From Acidobacteriota bacterium (GTDB lineage Bacteria; Acidobacteriota; Terriglobia; UBA7540), in assembly GCA_021817045.1 (NCBI GenBank), contig JAKAWG010000028.1:1-55634 (forward strand): DNA of 55,634 nucleotides. Reading direction: 5' to 3'. A program made the translations under genes and the position numbers. The notes beneath the pieces were generated by a model. The model ran no database searches. It was not told the origin of the DNA and was given only the letters and a program-made list of their open reading frames with translations. This document shows positions 35,409-47,395 of the stretch, one piece after another (within the stretch, counting starts at the first letter, position 1; the number at the start of each line of letters is the position of its first letter).

Positions 35409-38060
35409 ATGACCGAAGAGGAAAAGCGGCTTGCGGAAGCTCGGGAGCGCAAGGTGCACTGGAAGCGCTGGGGACCGTACTTGAGCGAGCGGCAATGGGG
35501 TACGGTTCGTGAGGATTACAGCGCGAATGGCGATGCCTGGGAATATTTTCCTCACGACCATGCTCGGTCCCGTGCTTATCGCTGGGGCGAAGACGGTATT
35601 GGCGGCATTTCGGACCGCCACCAGCTCATCTGTTTCGCACCCGCTTTCTGGAACGGCCGCGACCCGATTCTGAAGGAGCGCCTCTTCGGCCTCGCCAACA
35701 ACGAAGGCAACCACGGCGAGGACGTGAAGGAGTATTACTTTTACCTTGATTCCACCCCCACTCACTCCTACATGAAATATCTCTACAAGTACCCGCAGGC
35801 CGAGTTCCCGTATGACCGCCTTGTGGAGGAGAACGCCCGGCGGGGAAAGCTCGACCGCGAATTCGAGCTGATGGATACGGGCATTTTTGCCGAAAACCGC
35901 TATTTCGACATTTTCATCGAATACGCCAAAGCCACCTTCGAAGACATTCTGATTCGCATCACCGCCGCCAACCGAGGCCCGGAAGCGGCTCCGCTGAGCG
36001 TTCTTCCCACGTTGTGGTTTCGTAACACGTGGGCGTGGGGATGGGAGAGCTATAAACCGGGCCTGCGCCCCACCGAGGCTTCGCCTGGAATGGAGGCGAT
36101 TGAGGCCGAGCACGATTATTACGGCAAGCGCTGGCTGGCGTTCGAAGGCGCGCCGCCCTTGCTCTTCACCGAAAATGAGACCAACTTCAAGCGCTTATTT
36201 AGCACCGCCAATCACTCCGCCTGCGTGAAGGACGCCTTTCACGATTACATCATTCACGGCGACCAATCGGCCGTGGATCCCGGGCCGGTGGGAACGAAGG
36301 CCGCTGCGAATTACACGCTGATGGTTCCGGCCGGTGGCGCGGTGGGACTGCGGATGCGGCTTTCCGACCGGCCTCCTTCCGGGAACACTTTCGGCGAGGA
36401 GTTTGAAACGGTTTTTCAGAAGCGCATCAGCGAGGCGGCCGAGTTTTGCGCGCTGCGTCATCCCGAAGGCGGCTCGGGTGAGTGTTCCAGCCTTCAGCAG
36501 CAAGCCTTTGCGGGACTACTGTGGAACAAGCAGCTTTACTACTACGACGTGCCAACCTGGCTGGAAGGAGATCCCTCCATGCCGCCTCCGCCTCCCGAGC
36601 GGCGGCTCGGCCGCAACCATGATTGGACCCACTTGTACAATTCCTCCGTCATTGCCATGCCGGACAAGTGGGAGTATCCGTGGTACGCTGCCTGGGACCT
36701 GGCATTCCATTGCATTGCACTGGCTCTGATTGACCCGGATTACGCCAAAGAGTTGCTGATCCTCTTTCTGCGCGAGTGGTATATGCACCCAAGCGGCCAG
36801 TTGCCCGCTTTCGAATGGGCCTTCGGCAACGTCAATCCCCCCGTACATGCCTGGGCGGCCTGGCGGGTTTATAAGATTGACCGCCGGATTAGTGGCAAGG
36901 CCGACCGGCTTTTTCTGAAGCGCGTTTTCAACAAGCTGGTTATGAACTTCACTTGGTGGGTGAATCGTAAGGACCCGGACGGTATGAACGTGTTTGAGGG
37001 CGGTTTCCTAGGTTTGGACAACATCGGCGTGTTTGACCGCTCCGCCAAGCTTCCAGTCGGCGGCCACATCGAGCAATCCGACAGCACGAGTTGGATGGGG
37101 ATGTTCTGCCTCAACATGCTCGACATCGCGCTTGAGCTCGCGTTAGAGGATCCGGCTTATGAGGACATGGCTAGCAAGTTTTTCGAGCACTTTGTCTACA
37201 TCGCGCACGCGATGAACGACCTGGGCGGCGAAGGTATCGCGCTGTGGGACGAAAACGACGGCTTCTATTACGACGTGCTCCACCTCCCCGACGGTTCCCG
37301 GTTACCGCTCAAGGTGCGGTCGATGGTTGGCCTGATTCCGCTGTTCGGTATCATGACTCTGGAACCCGAAGACGTGGATTCGTTACCCGGCTTCAAGCGC
37401 CGAATGCAGTGGTTTCTGGATCACAAACCGTTGATGTCAGCTCATCACGTGGATGACAGCCTCAAAACCGCCCGCGGCCCGCGCAGGATGTTTTCGCTCG
37501 TGAGCGGTTCGCGCCTGAAGCGCGTGCTGCGATACATGCTCGACGAGTCTGAATTTCTTTCGCCTTATGGCGTGCGCGCGCTTTCCGCTTACCACCGCGA
37601 GCACCCGTATGTCCTAACACTCGACGGCTACGAGAACCGCGTGGGTTACGACCCTGCGGAATCAACTTCAGGTATGTTCGGGGGCAACTCGAACTGGCGT
37701 GGCCCGGTCTGGTTTCCCATGAACTATCTGCTGATCGAATCGCTGCAAAAGTTTCACTGGTACTTTGGCGACTCGCTGAAGGTCGAGTTTCCTACCGGCT
37801 CAGGCCGCGCCATGAATCTGTGGGACGTAGCCGTCGAGCTTTCGCGCCGCCTCATCGCCTTGTTCCTGCCGGGCAAGGACGGCCGCCGGCCAGTCTATGG
37901 CGAATCGAAGCTGTTTCAGTGCGACCCATTCTGGAAAAACTTGATCCTGTTTTACGAGTATTATCACGGAGACACGGGCGAAGGGCTTGGCGCGAGCCAC
38001 CAGACGGGTTGGACGGCCCTGGTGGCGAAGCTCATAGAACAGAGCGGGGGCCTTCTTTAA
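35409..38060 (+). CDS. GH63-type glucosidase / MGH1-like glycoside hydrolase
   Basis: ATG 35409 with GAGGTG upstream gives 883 residues; a GTG two codons earlier is possible. The protein resembles the large bacterial glucosidase family assigned to GH63 with an (alpha/alpha)6 catalytic barrel. Recognisable stretches are [69 protein letters not shown] and [18 protein letters not shown]. No signal peptide is present, so it acts inside the cell, probably on an alpha-glucoside such as a glucosylglycerate or a storage oligosaccharide. I cannot assign the two catalytic acids with certainty. Confidence 0.85.
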   Translation: MTEEEKRLAEARERKVHWKRWGPYLSERQWGTVREDYSANGDAWEYFPHDHARSRAYRWGEDGIGGISDRHQLICFAPAFWNGRDPILKERLFGLANNEGNHGEDVKEYYFYLDSTPTHSYMKYLYKYPQAEFPYDRLVEENARRGKLDREFELMDTGIFAENRYFDIFIEYAKATFEDILIRITAANRGPEAAPLSVLPTLWFRNTWAWGWESYKPGLRPTEASPGMEAIEAEHDYYGKRWLAFEGAPPLLFTENETNFKRLFSTANHSACVKDAFHDYIIHGDQSAVDPGPVGTKAAANYTLMVPAGGAVGLRMRLSDRPPSGNTFGEEFETVFQKRISEAAEFCALRHPEGGSGECSSLQQQAFAGLLWNKQLYYYDVPTWLEGDPSMPPPPPERRLGRNHDWTHLYNSSVIAMPDKWEYPWYAAWDLAFHCIALALIDPDYAKELLILFLREWYMHPSGQLPAFEWAFGNVNPPVHAWAAWRVYKIDRRISGKADRLFLKRVFNKLVMNFTWWVNRKDPDGMNVFEGGFLGLDNIGVFDRSAKLPVGGHIEQSDSTSWMGMFCLNMLDIALELALEDPAYEDMASKFFEHFVYIAHAMNDLGGEGIALWDENDGFYYDVLHLPDGSRLPLKVRSMVGLIPLFGIMTLEPEDVDSLPGFKRRMQWFLDHKPLMSAHHVDDSLKTARGPRRMFSLVSGSRLKRVLRYMLDESEFLSPYGVRALSAYHREHPYVLTLDGYENRVGYDPAESTSGMFGGNSNWRGPVWFPMNYLLIESLQKFHWYFGDSLKVEFPTGSGRAMNLWDVAVELSRRLIALFLPGKDGRRPVYGESKLFQCDPFWKNLILFYEYYHGDTGEGLGASHQTGWTALVAKLIEQSGGLL

Positions 38061-38081
38061 GAGGCCGATTGAGCATGCCTT

Positions 38082-39210
<1,129 letters not shown>

Positions 39211-39226
39211 GTTGTCCTCCTACGTG

Positions 39227-39281
39227 GTAGCGGCGACATCCTCGTCGCCGCCTGTGTCGCCAGTGGGGACACCGGCGCTAC
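39227..39281. repeat. Palindromic repeat between lnt and prfB
   Basis: GTAGCG (39227-39232) and CGCTAC (39276-39281) enclose two hairpins, GGCGAC-ATCCTC-GTCGCC and GTGTC-GCCAGTGG-GGACAC. It overlaps the lnt stop codon and ends about 10 bases before the prfB ribosome site, so it must be in any lnt-prfB read-through transcript. Confidence 0.65.
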
Positions 39282-40837
39282 AGCAAAACCATCCCGATAA
39301 TCAGCAGTCCTGCGCTTGCACCCACGCAGGTCCAGGCAAAAACGTCGCCGTGCGCGTTATAGAACGTCCGTCCAGACAGGACGCGGAAGTGCGCCGCGAG
39401 AGCCGTCTGGCAGTAAAGCGCCGCCTGGGCGACGATCCGGCCATAAGGATCGATCACCGCCGTCACCCCGTTGTCGGTGGCTCTGAGCAGGTAACGATGG
39501 TTTTCAATGGCCCGGAAGCGCGCCATATTCAAGTGCTGGAAGCGCGCCGAAGAATGCCCATACCAGGCATCGTCAGAGATATTCACCAGCACGCCCGGTC
39601 CGGGCGGAGTCAGGCGTCGAACCAACTGAGGGAAAATCGCCTCATAGCAGATGAATACCACTAAGTCGCCTTCAGCAGTCGGGGCAGCGTCATAACGCGA
39701 CCCTGGCACAAAGTCCCCAACCTGCGAAGTGACCTTGCCCATCTCGGTAAAGTGCAGCCACCACGGCACGTACTCGCCCATGGGGACCAGATGTATTTTA
39801 TGATACTCCAAAATCAGCCCGCCCGACGAGTTCAGGATAACGGCCGTGTTTTGCGGCCTGTTCACGCCTCTGCCCAGAAAGGTCACGGTGTTAGCGACAA
39901 CATCCGCGTGGGCCTGGCGAGCCAGCGTCTCAAGAGCCCCTCGAAACACGGGATCGCGATTAAAGAAAAACGGCGCGGAATTTTCCGACCAGACAATCAG
40001 TGGTGTTCCGGAAGTCCCACTCACATTTCGTTTTACTGCCCGTAAGGAGAGATTGACCAGATTTTCAAGGGGGCCGGGGTTGCTCCACGGAGCCCACTGT
40101 TCGACGCGCCTTTCCCTCAGTGGAACGTCGGGTTGAACGAGAATCGCCAGGTGGTGCGGTTGCGGAAGCACAGGAGGAGACAAGGCGAAGTCAGTGCCGA
40201 TGAGGAGCACGAGCCAGCCTGCAGCGATCCAGCGCGGCGCAGAACGGGAAGGCTCAAGGATGACCCAAGCGAGCAACGCGGTGGTCGCCACAGCCAGAAA
40301 GGACAGCCCGTAAACCGCAGTGACGGAGGCGATCTGCTCAAGTCCAACCGGCCGCACGCCGTAACCAAGCAAATTCCATGGGAAGCCGGTAATCAGGTAA
40401 GTGCGTGCCAACTCCATGGCCACCCACAGGAAGGGCGCCAGCAAAAGGGCGAGACGCGGAGAACGGCGCGCTGCCCGGAATTCTCCAAGCGCCCACAAGC
40501 CCCAGAACGGAGAAAATAGAACCAGAAAGCCCAGCATGGCAGCAAGCGCTTCCGGGACTGTCAGACTCCCGTAGTGCCGCATGACAATCACAAACCAATA
40601 AAGGCCGCCCGTGAGAAACACCGCTCCTGTCAGAGTTCCCCACGCAAACGCAACGGCCGCTCGCGATTCCGAAATGGCCACAAGTAGGAGGGGCATTGAA
40701 GCGATCCATACGAGCGGACCGACATTTGCTCGCGGGAAGACGAGCGCCAGAAAGACACCGCTGAGCACGCTCGCAGCCAACTTGACCCGCGTGCGGCTCA
40801 AAATATCCTGGATTGCTGATCTCGAGTGAAGGTCCAA
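39278..40837 (-). CDS. lnt: Apolipoprotein N-acyltransferase Lnt
   Basis: The 519-residue protein has about six N-terminal membrane segments and a periplasmic nitrilase-fold domain. The catalytic triad is in WSENSAPF (E), YHKIHLVPMGEYVP (K) and FICYEAIFPQ (C). A last membrane segment closes the protein. Lnt adds the third acyl chain to the N-terminal cysteine of lipoproteins. The lipoprotein MltD-like enzyme at 19141 and Lgt at 46556 belong to the same pathway. It starts 12 bp after the SPOR gene. Confidence 0.96.
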   Translation of the reverse strand: MDLHSRSAIQDILSRTRVKLAASVLSGVFLALVFPRANVGPLVWIASMPLLLVAISESRAAVAFAWGTLTGAVFLTGGLYWFVIVMRHYGSLTVPEALAAMLGFLVLFSPFWGLWALGEFRAARRSPRLALLLAPFLWVAMELARTYLITGFPWNLLGYGVRPVGLEQIASVTAVYGLSFLAVATTALLAWVILEPSRSAPRWIAAGWLVLLIGTDFALSPPVLPQPHHLAILVQPDVPLRERRVEQWAPWSNPGPLENLVNLSLRAVKRNVSGTSGTPLIVWSENSAPFFFNRDPVFRGALETLARQAHADVVANTVTFLGRGVNRPQNTAVILNSSGGLILEYHKIHLVPMGEYVPWWLHFTEMGKVTSQVGDFVPGSRYDAAPTAEGDLVVFICYEAIFPQLVRRLTPPGPGVLVNISDDAWYGHSSARFQHLNMARFRAIENHRYLLRATDNGVTAVIDPYGRIVAQAALYCQTALAAHFRVLSGRTFYNAHGDVFAWTCVGASAGLLIIGMVLL

Positions 40838-40849
40838 GGGAGAGGCCGT

Positions 40850-41455
40850 CTATTCTTTGACGAAAGACCGAAACCCGGCATGGCTCAGGCGGCGCTGCTC
40901 TGCTAGAGCTTTCGAACGGGAAGAATATGGGCCAACCTGTACGCGGTACATGAGATCTCGCGCTCCTGCCTGCCGCGGCGTGAGGAAGTGCGCAGGAAAG
41001 CCACGCCTTCTCAGCCTGTTGACCAGCGAAAGGGCTTCCGTTCGATTGCGCAGCGCAGCCACCTGAAGCATCACGCGCCGTGCCGGGCCCGCTGGCCGGC
41101 GGGGCCGCGACTGCGGCGCGGCTTTCTCCGAGGGGGCGGGTGGCGGAGTCTCTGTACTTTTCTCCGGCACGCTCGTAGCAGACGCCGCGCTTGCCAGATT
41201 CTGCTCCACAACCGAGGCGCCAGGCGCGGACGGCGGGCTGGGAGCGCCAGCACTCGGGGGATTTACCGTGGGAGGAATTTCGCTGGGGAGTGGAACTTGT
41301 TCGACGCTGAGGTTGGAATTGTTGGAGCGCCGGTTACTGCCCACAACAAAACCAAGCGCGAAAAACATCGCGCACACGGCTACCGCCCCGAACACAATGA
41401 GGGTGAGCTGCCGGACGGAAAGACCTCCTGTTGGCTCTTCTCTTCGCATCATCAT
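40850..41455 (-). CDS. SPOR-domain membrane protein
   Basis: The 201-residue protein has a short cytoplasmic start, one membrane span (LIVFGAVAVCAMFFALGFVV, about residues 19-38) and a Pro/Ser/Ala-rich linker. A C-terminal SPOR domain (about 128-200, VMLQVAALRNRTEALSLVN ... YRVQVGPYSSRSKALAEQRR) follows. SPOR domains bind denuded glycan strands at the division septum. It lies between the slipin and lnt genes in a tight run. Confidence 0.88.
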   Translation of the reverse strand: MMMRREEPTGGLSVRQLTLIVFGAVAVCAMFFALGFVVGSNRRSNNSNLSVEQVPLPSEIPPTVNPPSAGAPSPPSAPGASVVEQNLASAASATSVPEKSTETPPPAPSEKAAPQSRPRRPAGPARRVMLQVAALRNRTEALSLVNRLRRRGFPAHFLTPRQAGARDLMYRVQVGPYSSRSKALAEQRRLSHAGFRSFVKE

Positions 41456-41480
41456 GCCGCCTTACGTGCGCTCCGGGCCT

Positions 41481-42302
41481 TTACGAGGAAGTGGGCGGCG
41501 AGGGCGATTGCCCGCCGCCGTTCGTGGCGCCTGCCGGCTTCCCAAGGATATGCGCCGCCCCGCCCTCCGGAAAGATCGCGGCAAGCAGATCAACCGGGAG
41601 AGGAAAGACGATGGTGGTGTTCTTTTCGACACCGATCTCGACCAGCGTCTGGAGATAGCGGAGCGTAATGGCCGCCGGCTCCTCCTGGAGCATGGCGGCG
41701 GCGTCTCGGAGCTTTTCCGCTGCCTGATATTCACCGTCCGCGTTAATAATCTTGGCGCGCCGTTCGCGCTCAGCTTCAGCCTGCCGCGCAATCGAGCGCT
41801 GCATTTCCTGCGGCAGATCGACCTGTTTGACTTCTACCTTCGCCACCTTGATCCCCCACGGTTCGGTGTGCTCGTCGAGGATGGTCTGCAGCCGCAGGTT
41901 CAGCTTCTCGCGCTGCGCGAGCAAATCATCCAGCTCGACTTCGCCGAGCACTGATCGAAGCGTGGTTTGCGCCAGTTGTTCGACGGCATAACGGTAATTT
42001 TCAAGCTCGATGACCGCTTTTTGGGCATTGATCACACGGAAGTAGACCATGGAGTTGACCTTCACCGAAATGTTGTCCCGGGTGATGACGTCCTGGGGCG
42101 GAACATCCCAAGCCACGATCCGCAAAGACACCTTGATAAGCTTGTCGATGGGCCACAGGATAAAGATCAGTCCGGGACCCTTGTCCGGCGTCTGGATCCG
42201 CCCGAGCCGGAAGACCACGGCGCGCTCGTATTCTCGCAACACGTTGAGGCAGAGCGCAATCCACAGCAGGAAAATCACAATCACGACCAGGATCGCTCCC
42301 AT
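41481..42302 (-). CDS. Slipin (SPFH/stomatin-like membrane protein)
   Basis: ATG 42302 with AAGGAG upstream gives 273 residues; a longer frame to 42410 overlaps the preceding gene's end. One N-terminal membrane segment ([19 protein letters not shown]) precedes the SPFH domain ([20 protein letters not shown]). The C-terminal helix has [20 protein letters not shown], the stomatin signature. Slipins oligomerise in detergent-resistant membrane zones and are nearly always encoded beside NfeD, as here. Confidence 0.93.
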   Translation of the reverse strand: MGAILVVIVIFLLWIALCLNVLREYERAVVFRLGRIQTPDKGPGLIFILWPIDKLIKVSLRIVAWDVPPQDVITRDNISVKVNSMVYFRVINAQKAVIELENYRYAVEQLAQTTLRSVLGEVELDDLLAQREKLNLRLQTILDEHTEPWGIKVAKVEVKQVDLPQEMQRSIARQAEAERERRAKIINADGEYQAAEKLRDAAAMLQEEPAAITLRYLQTLVEIGVEKNTTIVFPLPVDLLAAIFPEGGAAHILGKPAGATNGGGQSPSPPTSS

Positions 42303-42375
42303 GGCAGCTCCTTTTCGGCTTTCGCGCAGGCCCCTACTGGCTTCCCGAAAATCCGCAAGCCGTTTAAGTGGAATC

Positions 42376-42397
42376 CAGGCGGGTGAGCACCCGCCTG
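42376..42397. repeat. Hairpin between nfeD and slipin genes
   Basis: CAGGCGGGTG-AG-CACCCGCCTG is a perfect 10-bp stem. It sits in the 107-bp gap between the nfeD stop and the slipin start. It may be a processing or attenuation hairpin or a REP-type repeat; no T tract follows on the minus strand. Confidence 0.55.
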
Positions 42398-42409
42398 CTC
42401 CCGTATACA

Positions 42410-43726
42410 TTAGCTGGCTTTGCTTCGTGGTTCAACTACAAGCATCAAGCCTTCCACGGCGCGGACGCGCACCGGCGTTCCGGCGGGAATAGATTCCGTG
42501 GCGCGTGCATCCCAGATTTCACCCCGCACCATGATCTTGCCGAGGGGCGCGACGTCGGTCCGCGCCACACCTGTCGAATCGAGCAACCCTTCAGCTCCGC
42601 TGATGGACTTTCGCCGTCGTGCGAGAATCGCAGCGCGCAGCAGCAGCGTGGTAATGACGGCCAGAGGGACCGTCACGCTGAGGGATATGGACCAGTGAAT
42701 ATGCGTGCCAGGCCACGGCGACTTGATCAAGACCATTGATCCGAGAAACATGGCGACGATTCCTCCTGCCGCGAGCCAGCCGTGTGAGCCAACGTGAGCT
42801 TCGAGGCCAAAGAGCACCAGCGCCAGCACGATGAGGATAACGCCCACGTAGTTGATGGGCAGCAGGTAGAAGCCGAACAGCGCCAAGACGATCGCCATCG
42901 CACCGACGACGCCCGGAAGCACCATGCCAGGATGGGTAAATTCGAAGTAGAGAAGAATCGCTCCGATCGCCGCCAGTACGAAGGCGATGTTCGGATCAGC
43001 GAGGTGAGCAAGCAGCCGCTGGCGGGAGGTCATGTTGTAAGCTTCGATGCGCGCATCCGCCAGCCGCAGCGTAACCGATTTGCCATTAATACGCTTGATC
43101 GTCCTGCCGTTGAATTCCTGAAAGATGGCCTGCGGACTTGAGGCGACCGCGTCAATCAGGCCGCCTTTCAAAGCCTCCGAATCCGTGTAGGAAGCGCTTT
43201 TCCGGACTCCCGCCTCGGCAAGCTTGACGTTGCGCCCCCGCTCCCCGGCGAGTGTGCGAATGTAAGCAGCAGCGTCATTCTCAATCTTCGCACCTTCCGT
43301 TTTTCCAACACTTCCCCCACCGAGCAACACGGGATGAGCTGCTCCGGCGTTGGTACCGGGCGCCATCACGGCGACGTCGGCGGAGAGCAGGATGAAAAAA
43401 CCTGCCGAAGCTGCTCGCGCGCCACTTGGGTATACGTAGGTAATCACTGGAACAGGCGAATTGAGAATACTTTGGATTATGCCTCGCATCGACGTGCCCA
43501 GCCCGCCCGGAGTGCTCAGCTCCAGCAGAATCGCCTGGGCGTGGATGCGGGCGGCATGGCGGATGCCGTGCTCCACGTATTCCGCCGTTATCGGCTCAAT
43601 CATTCCAGTGAGCGGGATTTGCACCACAACGGGAGCATTCTGAGGAGGCGCCGTTGGTCCGCCCGCCATCTTCAAAGCTGCAGCCAGCACGAGGACGAAT
43701 TGGAAGGCCAGCCCGTGCGCCTTCAT
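42410..43726 (-). CDS. NfeD-family membrane serine protease
   Basis: The 438-residue protein has an N-terminal signal or anchor ([17 protein letters not shown]), then a ClpP/SppA-like protease domain. Nucleophile serine is in [18 protein letters not shown], and the general-base lysine is probably that of [20 protein letters not shown]. Four membrane segments (about 250-350) and a C-terminal OB-fold NfeD domain ([20 protein letters not shown]) follow. Long NfeD proteins cleave stomatin partners in archaea. Its ATG overlaps the TPR gene's stop by four bases. Confidence 0.92.
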   Translation of the reverse strand: MKAHGLAFQFVLVLAAALKMAGGPTAPPQNAPVVVQIPLTGMIEPITAEYVEHGIRHAARIHAQAILLELSTPGGLGTSMRGIIQSILNSPVPVITYVYPSGARAASAGFFILLSADVAVMAPGTNAGAAHPVLLGGGSVGKTEGAKIENDAAAYIRTLAGERGRNVKLAEAGVRKSASYTDSEALKGGLIDAVASSPQAIFQEFNGRTIKRINGKSVTLRLADARIEAYNMTSRQRLLAHLADPNIAFVLAAIGAILLYFEFTHPGMVLPGVVGAMAIVLALFGFYLLPINYVGVILIVLALVLFGLEAHVGSHGWLAAGGIVAMFLGSMVLIKSPWPGTHIHWSISLSVTVPLAVITTLLLRAAILARRRKSISGAEGLLDSTGVARTDVAPLGKIMVRGEIWDARATESIPAGTPVRVRAVEGLMLVVEPRSKAS

Positions 43727-45357
43727 GGATCGGTCTGAGTACTCTTGGCCTTTCCCTCGATTGCGTCCAGCAAACGCTGGGCATCCGGGTTGCCCGGATC
43801 CAGGCTCAGAGCGCTGCGGACGTGCTCAAGCGCCTGTGAAGTTTCGTGGAGTCCAAGGTAGGCGTGAGCAATCCAGAGGTGGGTCACGGCGTTGTCGTCG
43901 AGCTGCAAAGCCATCTCGAGCTGTGCAAGCGCCTTATGATGACGCCCTTCGAGGTCATAAGCTTGGCCCAGTAAGAGGTGGACAACGGCGGTACCGGGCA
44001 TCCTCGAAGCGGCTTCCTGGAGTTCGGTGACAGCTTCCGGAAGTTGCCTCTCCCGGATGAACTGTTCGCCGCGCGCCAGATACGCGCGACCTTGAACCTC
44101 TGGCGGCTGATTAGTCAACTCGCTCTCAAGCGAATTCTGCACAGCAACCGCCAGCAGCCGGAAGGCGGCGCCATTGTATGTCTTCTTCAGGCGAGGCTGC
44201 GGAAGAATGTCGGAGTTCAATGCGGCCATGCTCTCTCCGTCGTGGTCCGCAACCCACTGCAACTGCGCGGCGCTCCCGTTGGTGTCTCCCGTCTTGTTGA
44301 GCGCGTAGGCAAGCAGCGTCCGAGTGGAAAGCTCGTCCTCGTCGTGGCCAGCAGCTTTTTGCAGGTACTTGACGGCTTCAGAATATCGCTGGAGGTCGCA
44401 GTAGCAGGCGCCAAGATTGAACTCGTAGTCCGGGTCAGCCGAGTCGCCTGCGTAAGCGCGCCGGAAGCTTTCAAGCGCTTCGGTATAAGCGCCGCGGCGA
44501 GCCTGAAGAACTCCCAGGTTATTCCACACTTCGCCCAGCGGCATGCGCAGCGAGAGCTCGGAAAAATCCTTTTCGGCGCTCTTGTCGCGGGCGAGAAAGA
44601 AATCGTCGACGCCACTGAAAAAGAGGGAAGCAAGGTAGCCGGAATCGCTCGGCTTGACTTTCGACAGCCAAAACTCCGACTGGCTATAGTCCTTCTGTTT
44701 GAAATAATACCGGCCGAGAGCATAAGCCGCTTTGTGCCCTGGCAGACCAAGCTGGCTCGCAGTCGTTAGAAAATGCACCTTCGTGGGCCCATCCGCAGCA
44801 AGAAGCCCCCGGATATAGTTTTCGAGAGCGTAGGGACCGATGGATGGGAAGAGCGCGGCAAACGCTTGCTCTGTCTCTACAGTGAAATGGGGGTCGTGTG
44901 CGGCAAGCAGCCCCCAGGCCAGCTTAGTCTGAATGGCAACAAGGTTGGATAAAGGCCCCGAATCCATGACGGCGGGATAAAGCTTCAGGTGACGCATGTC
45001 CAAGAGGCTTGCCTCGGCGCTCATCCGGCCACCCGTTACCTTGAAGCTGCCGACCACGGCCCAGTCCACGCCCAGAGTCTGCGCGACCTGGTATTCGCTG
45101 GCTAGAGTCAGCGTACTGTTCGGCGGAATGCCCAGTTGCCGGTAGGCCGTGTTGCGCTCATCGCGCTCGAGGACAAAACGATGCGGACCCGAGAGCCGCG
45201 ACGCGAGCACATCCGAAAACGCTTCGGACATCCAGCCCAGGTCAGCGCTCGAACTGCGGTTTTCGAAAGGGAATACAAGAATAGTAAGCGTCTGCGGTGC
45301 GGCGTAAAGACGGCAGAGGGCAAACAACGCCACCAGCAAACCGGCAAACTTTTTCAT
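43723..45357 (-). CDS. Exported TPR-repeat protein
   Basis: ATG 45357 begins with a clean signal peptide (MKKFAGLLVALFALCRLYA); longer frames lack one. The N-terminal 150 residues (LTILVFPFENRSSSADLGWM) resemble the FlgO/CsgG-like periplasmic fold found ahead of TPR arrays. From about 175 to the C terminus are TPR motifs (VWNNLGVLQARRGAYTEALE, YEFNLGACYCDLQRYSEAVK, VHLLLGQAYDLEGRHHKALA). It is probably a scaffold. The gene overlaps nfeD, suggesting it acts with NfeD and slipin. Confidence 0.8.
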   Translation of the reverse strand: MKKFAGLLVALFALCRLYAAPQTLTILVFPFENRSSSADLGWMSEAFSDVLASRLSGPHRFVLERDERNTAYRQLGIPPNSTLTLASEYQVAQTLGVDWAVVGSFKVTGGRMSAEASLLDMRHLKLYPAVMDSGPLSNLVAIQTKLAWGLLAAHDPHFTVETEQAFAALFPSIGPYALENYIRGLLAADGPTKVHFLTTASQLGLPGHKAAYALGRYYFKQKDYSQSEFWLSKVKPSDSGYLASLFFSGVDDFFLARDKSAEKDFSELSLRMPLGEVWNNLGVLQARRGAYTEALESFRRAYAGDSADPDYEFNLGACYCDLQRYSEAVKYLQKAAGHDEDELSTRTLLAYALNKTGDTNGSAAQLQWVADHDGESMAALNSDILPQPRLKKTYNGAAFRLLAVAVQNSLESELTNQPPEVQGRAYLARGEQFIRERQLPEAVTELQEAASRMPGTAVVHLLLGQAYDLEGRHHKALAQLEMALQLDDNAVTHLWIAHAYLGLHETSQALEHVRSALSLDPGNPDAQRLLDAIEGKAKSTQTDP

Positions 45358-45419
45358 GAATGCCCAACCTTGAGAAGGCATTATAGCATCGCGTCCGCAG
45401 CAAGGCTGGCGCAAAGATC

Positions 45420-45478
45420 AACCACTCCGCCGCTTCGCGGCTCCCCTCCTTGGCAAGGAGGGGAACTGAGGGGTGGTT
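45420..45478. repeat. Palindromic repeat, C/G-rich type
   Basis: AACCACTCC (45420-45428) and GGGGTGGTT (45470-45478) bracket a perfect 10-bp stem TCCCCTCCTT/AAGGAGGGGA (45442-45451, 45455-45464). It lies between the tlpA and TPR genes, close to the start of the TPR gene. Confidence 0.65.
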
Positions 45479-45551
45479 ATTACCGCGCCGGAGTCATGCC
45501 CACATGCGTGGCATCACGCCCTGGAAGGAAGGAGGTCTTTTCGGTACTCCG

Positions 45552-46373
45552 TCAGATTTTGGCGTGGTCCTTTTCAAACTTTGCGAGCGCTTTTTGCGCG
45601 AGGTCGCGGCTCACCTCGCAATCGGGATCAGTCTCGCGGCACAACAGTACGCTGCGATTACAGCCGCAGGTACAAGTTTCCTCGCTCAGTATTTTCTTAT
45701 ACTCGGCGACCTCGGTTGGGCTGAGCTTGCTGACGTCGATGCCGGGAACTTGAGAATTCACCGCGGCGGGCGTTTCAACCTGGATCGAGCCCGAAGCTCC
45801 GTCCGGCGTGAAATTCACCGCCTCCGTCGAAGCGGGCGTCGCAAGTAGCATCTTGATTTCCGTCGCGAACCGGTCGTCGTCCACGGCGCCAGGTACCTTG
45901 TCATAAATACGGCCGTCGCGCCCGATCAGAAAGGTGGTCGGCAGGCCAATTATCCCGCCGTAGAGTTCTCCCAGCCTTTCGTTTCCCATGGCCACCCGGT
46001 AGTTCAGATCAAACTGCTTGTAAAAAGCGAGCACTGGCTGCACGTCGTCATCCATGGAAATGCCAATCACCTGAAAACCCTGGCTTCCATAACGGGCTTG
46101 CAGCTTGACGAACCCTGGAATTTCCATGCGGCACGGCCCGCACCACGTCGCCCAAAAATCCAGCAGCACCACCTTGCCTCGGTATTCGGAAAGACTTAGC
46201 TTGTGTCCGAAAATATCCGTCAACGAGAACTGCGGCGCCTTCGGATGATCGCCGTCGGCCAGGCTCTGCCTCGTGCCCGCAGGGGCAATCCAAAAACGAT
46301 TAATGGCATACAGCCCGGCGACCACCGCCAATGCGATAAGTACGCCCAAGATGATTTTATTTTTCCGAGTCAT
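45552..46373 (-). CDS. TlpA/ResA-like thiol-disulfide protein with Cys-rich tail
   Basis: The 273-residue protein has an N-terminal membrane anchor (IILGVLIALAVVAGLYAI) and a periplasmic thioredoxin domain with WCGPC (C78, C81). A linker (about 190-225) follows. The unusual C-terminal module has C234, C236, C238, C245 and C252 (EETCTCGCNRSVLLC ... DPDC). ResA/TlpA proteins reduce apocytochrome c or other exported thiols, receiving electrons from CcdA, encoded two genes upstream. The tail resembles the PCYCGC-type motif and may bind metal or serve as substrate. It follows lgt on the same strand. Confidence 0.85.
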   Translation of the reverse strand: MTRKNKIILGVLIALAVVAGLYAINRFWIAPAGTRQSLADGDHPKAPQFSLTDIFGHKLSLSEYRGKVVLLDFWATWCGPCRMEIPGFVKLQARYGSQGFQVIGISMDDDVQPVLAFYKQFDLNYRVAMGNERLGELYGGIIGLPTTFLIGRDGRIYDKVPGAVDDDRFATEIKMLLATPASTEAVNFTPDGASGSIQVETPAAVNSQVPGIDVSKLSPTEVAEYKKILSEETCTCGCNRSVLLCRETDPDCEVSRDLAQKALAKFEKDHAKI

Positions 46374-46555
46374 CGTTAAGTCTCCTAAAACCCTCCGGCT
46401 CTTGCAAGAGCGTCAGGACGGAAAGAAATGCCAGAAAGGACTTCTTAATTCACGTCGTGAACCTCTTCAGCCTTTCGGCTCCGCACCAAGTCTCTTGTCT
46501 CTAATCCAATCTTCTCACAACTCCACTTTTTCGCGGCTTCCGCCGCAACCCGCGG

Positions 46556-47386
46556 CTACGGGCGGCTTTGATGTGCCTCAACCGGAGCACTTACAGCGGG
46601 CTCGGGTGGGTGGCCGTGACGCTGCAACACGTAAATCAGGACCAAACCGGCAATAAAAGCAACGATAGAGACCACCTGCGCAGTGGACAGTGCGCCGTGG
46701 AAGAAGAAACCGCGATCGGGATCGCCGCGATAGAACTCGTCGTAAAATCTAACTGCCCCATACAACATGAGGTACATCGCAAAGATTTGACCGTCCCGCG
46801 TCTTACGCGGGTAAATCGTAATCAGAATCAAGAAACTAATCAGCATCAACCCCGATTCGATCAGTTGCACGGGATAGAGAGGAACGTGCAGCGGAACGCC
46901 TGTCATCGCGTGGGCATAATGATTTGTGTAAACCACCGCGAAGTGCGAATGGTAAGCCGGCTTGCCGTAATCATCTCCCGCGGCAAAGCATCCCCAGCGC
47001 CCAATGCACTGCCCAATGGCAACGGCCGGTGCAACGGCATCGAAGACCTTGGCCCAGGACCAGCGCTTCCCTTTTACATAAATGGTAGCGAACAGAGCAG
47101 ATCCGATCAGCGCACCCCAAATTCCGCCGCCTGCTTCCAATGTACTCAAGCTGAAGATCTGGACCGGGATGTGCGAAATCCAGTCCGTAAAAAGCATATA
47201 GGCCTTAGCGCCGATCAGTCCGGCGACGATCAACCACGTGCTGAAATCCACCACCTGGGAAGAGTTGAGGCCTTCGCGCCGGCCGAACCGCACGGCCACG
47301 ATGATCGCCACTATGAGCGCCAGCGCTAAAATGAAGCCGTAACTCGGCAGGTGGAAATGACCGATTCGAAATAAGATCGGGTGCAT
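46556..47386 (-). CDS. lgt: Prolipoprotein diacylglyceryl transferase Lgt
   Basis: The 276-residue membrane protein has about seven spans and the Lgt signature region GQCIGRWGCFAAGDDYGKP. This is a variant of GRxGNFxNxE, with Cys and Asp in place of Asn and Glu. Other conserved positions are in RIGHFHLPSYGFIL and VRFYDEFYRGDPD. It transfers diacylglyceryl from phosphatidylglycerol to the lipobox cysteine. It starts 9 bp after the ccdA stop. Confidence 0.95.
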   Translation of the reverse strand: MHPILFRIGHFHLPSYGFILALALIVAIIVAVRFGRREGLNSSQVVDFSTWLIVAGLIGAKAYMLFTDWISHIPVQIFSLSTLEAGGGIWGALIGSALFATIYVKGKRWSWAKVFDAVAPAVAIGQCIGRWGCFAAGDDYGKPAYHSHFAVVYTNHYAHAMTGVPLHVPLYPVQLIESGLMLISFLILITIYPRKTRDGQIFAMYLMLYGAVRFYDEFYRGDPDRGFFFHGALSTAQVVSIVAFIAGLVLIYVLQRHGHPPEPAVSAPVEAHQSRP

Positions 47387-47395
47387 GAAGACTTT

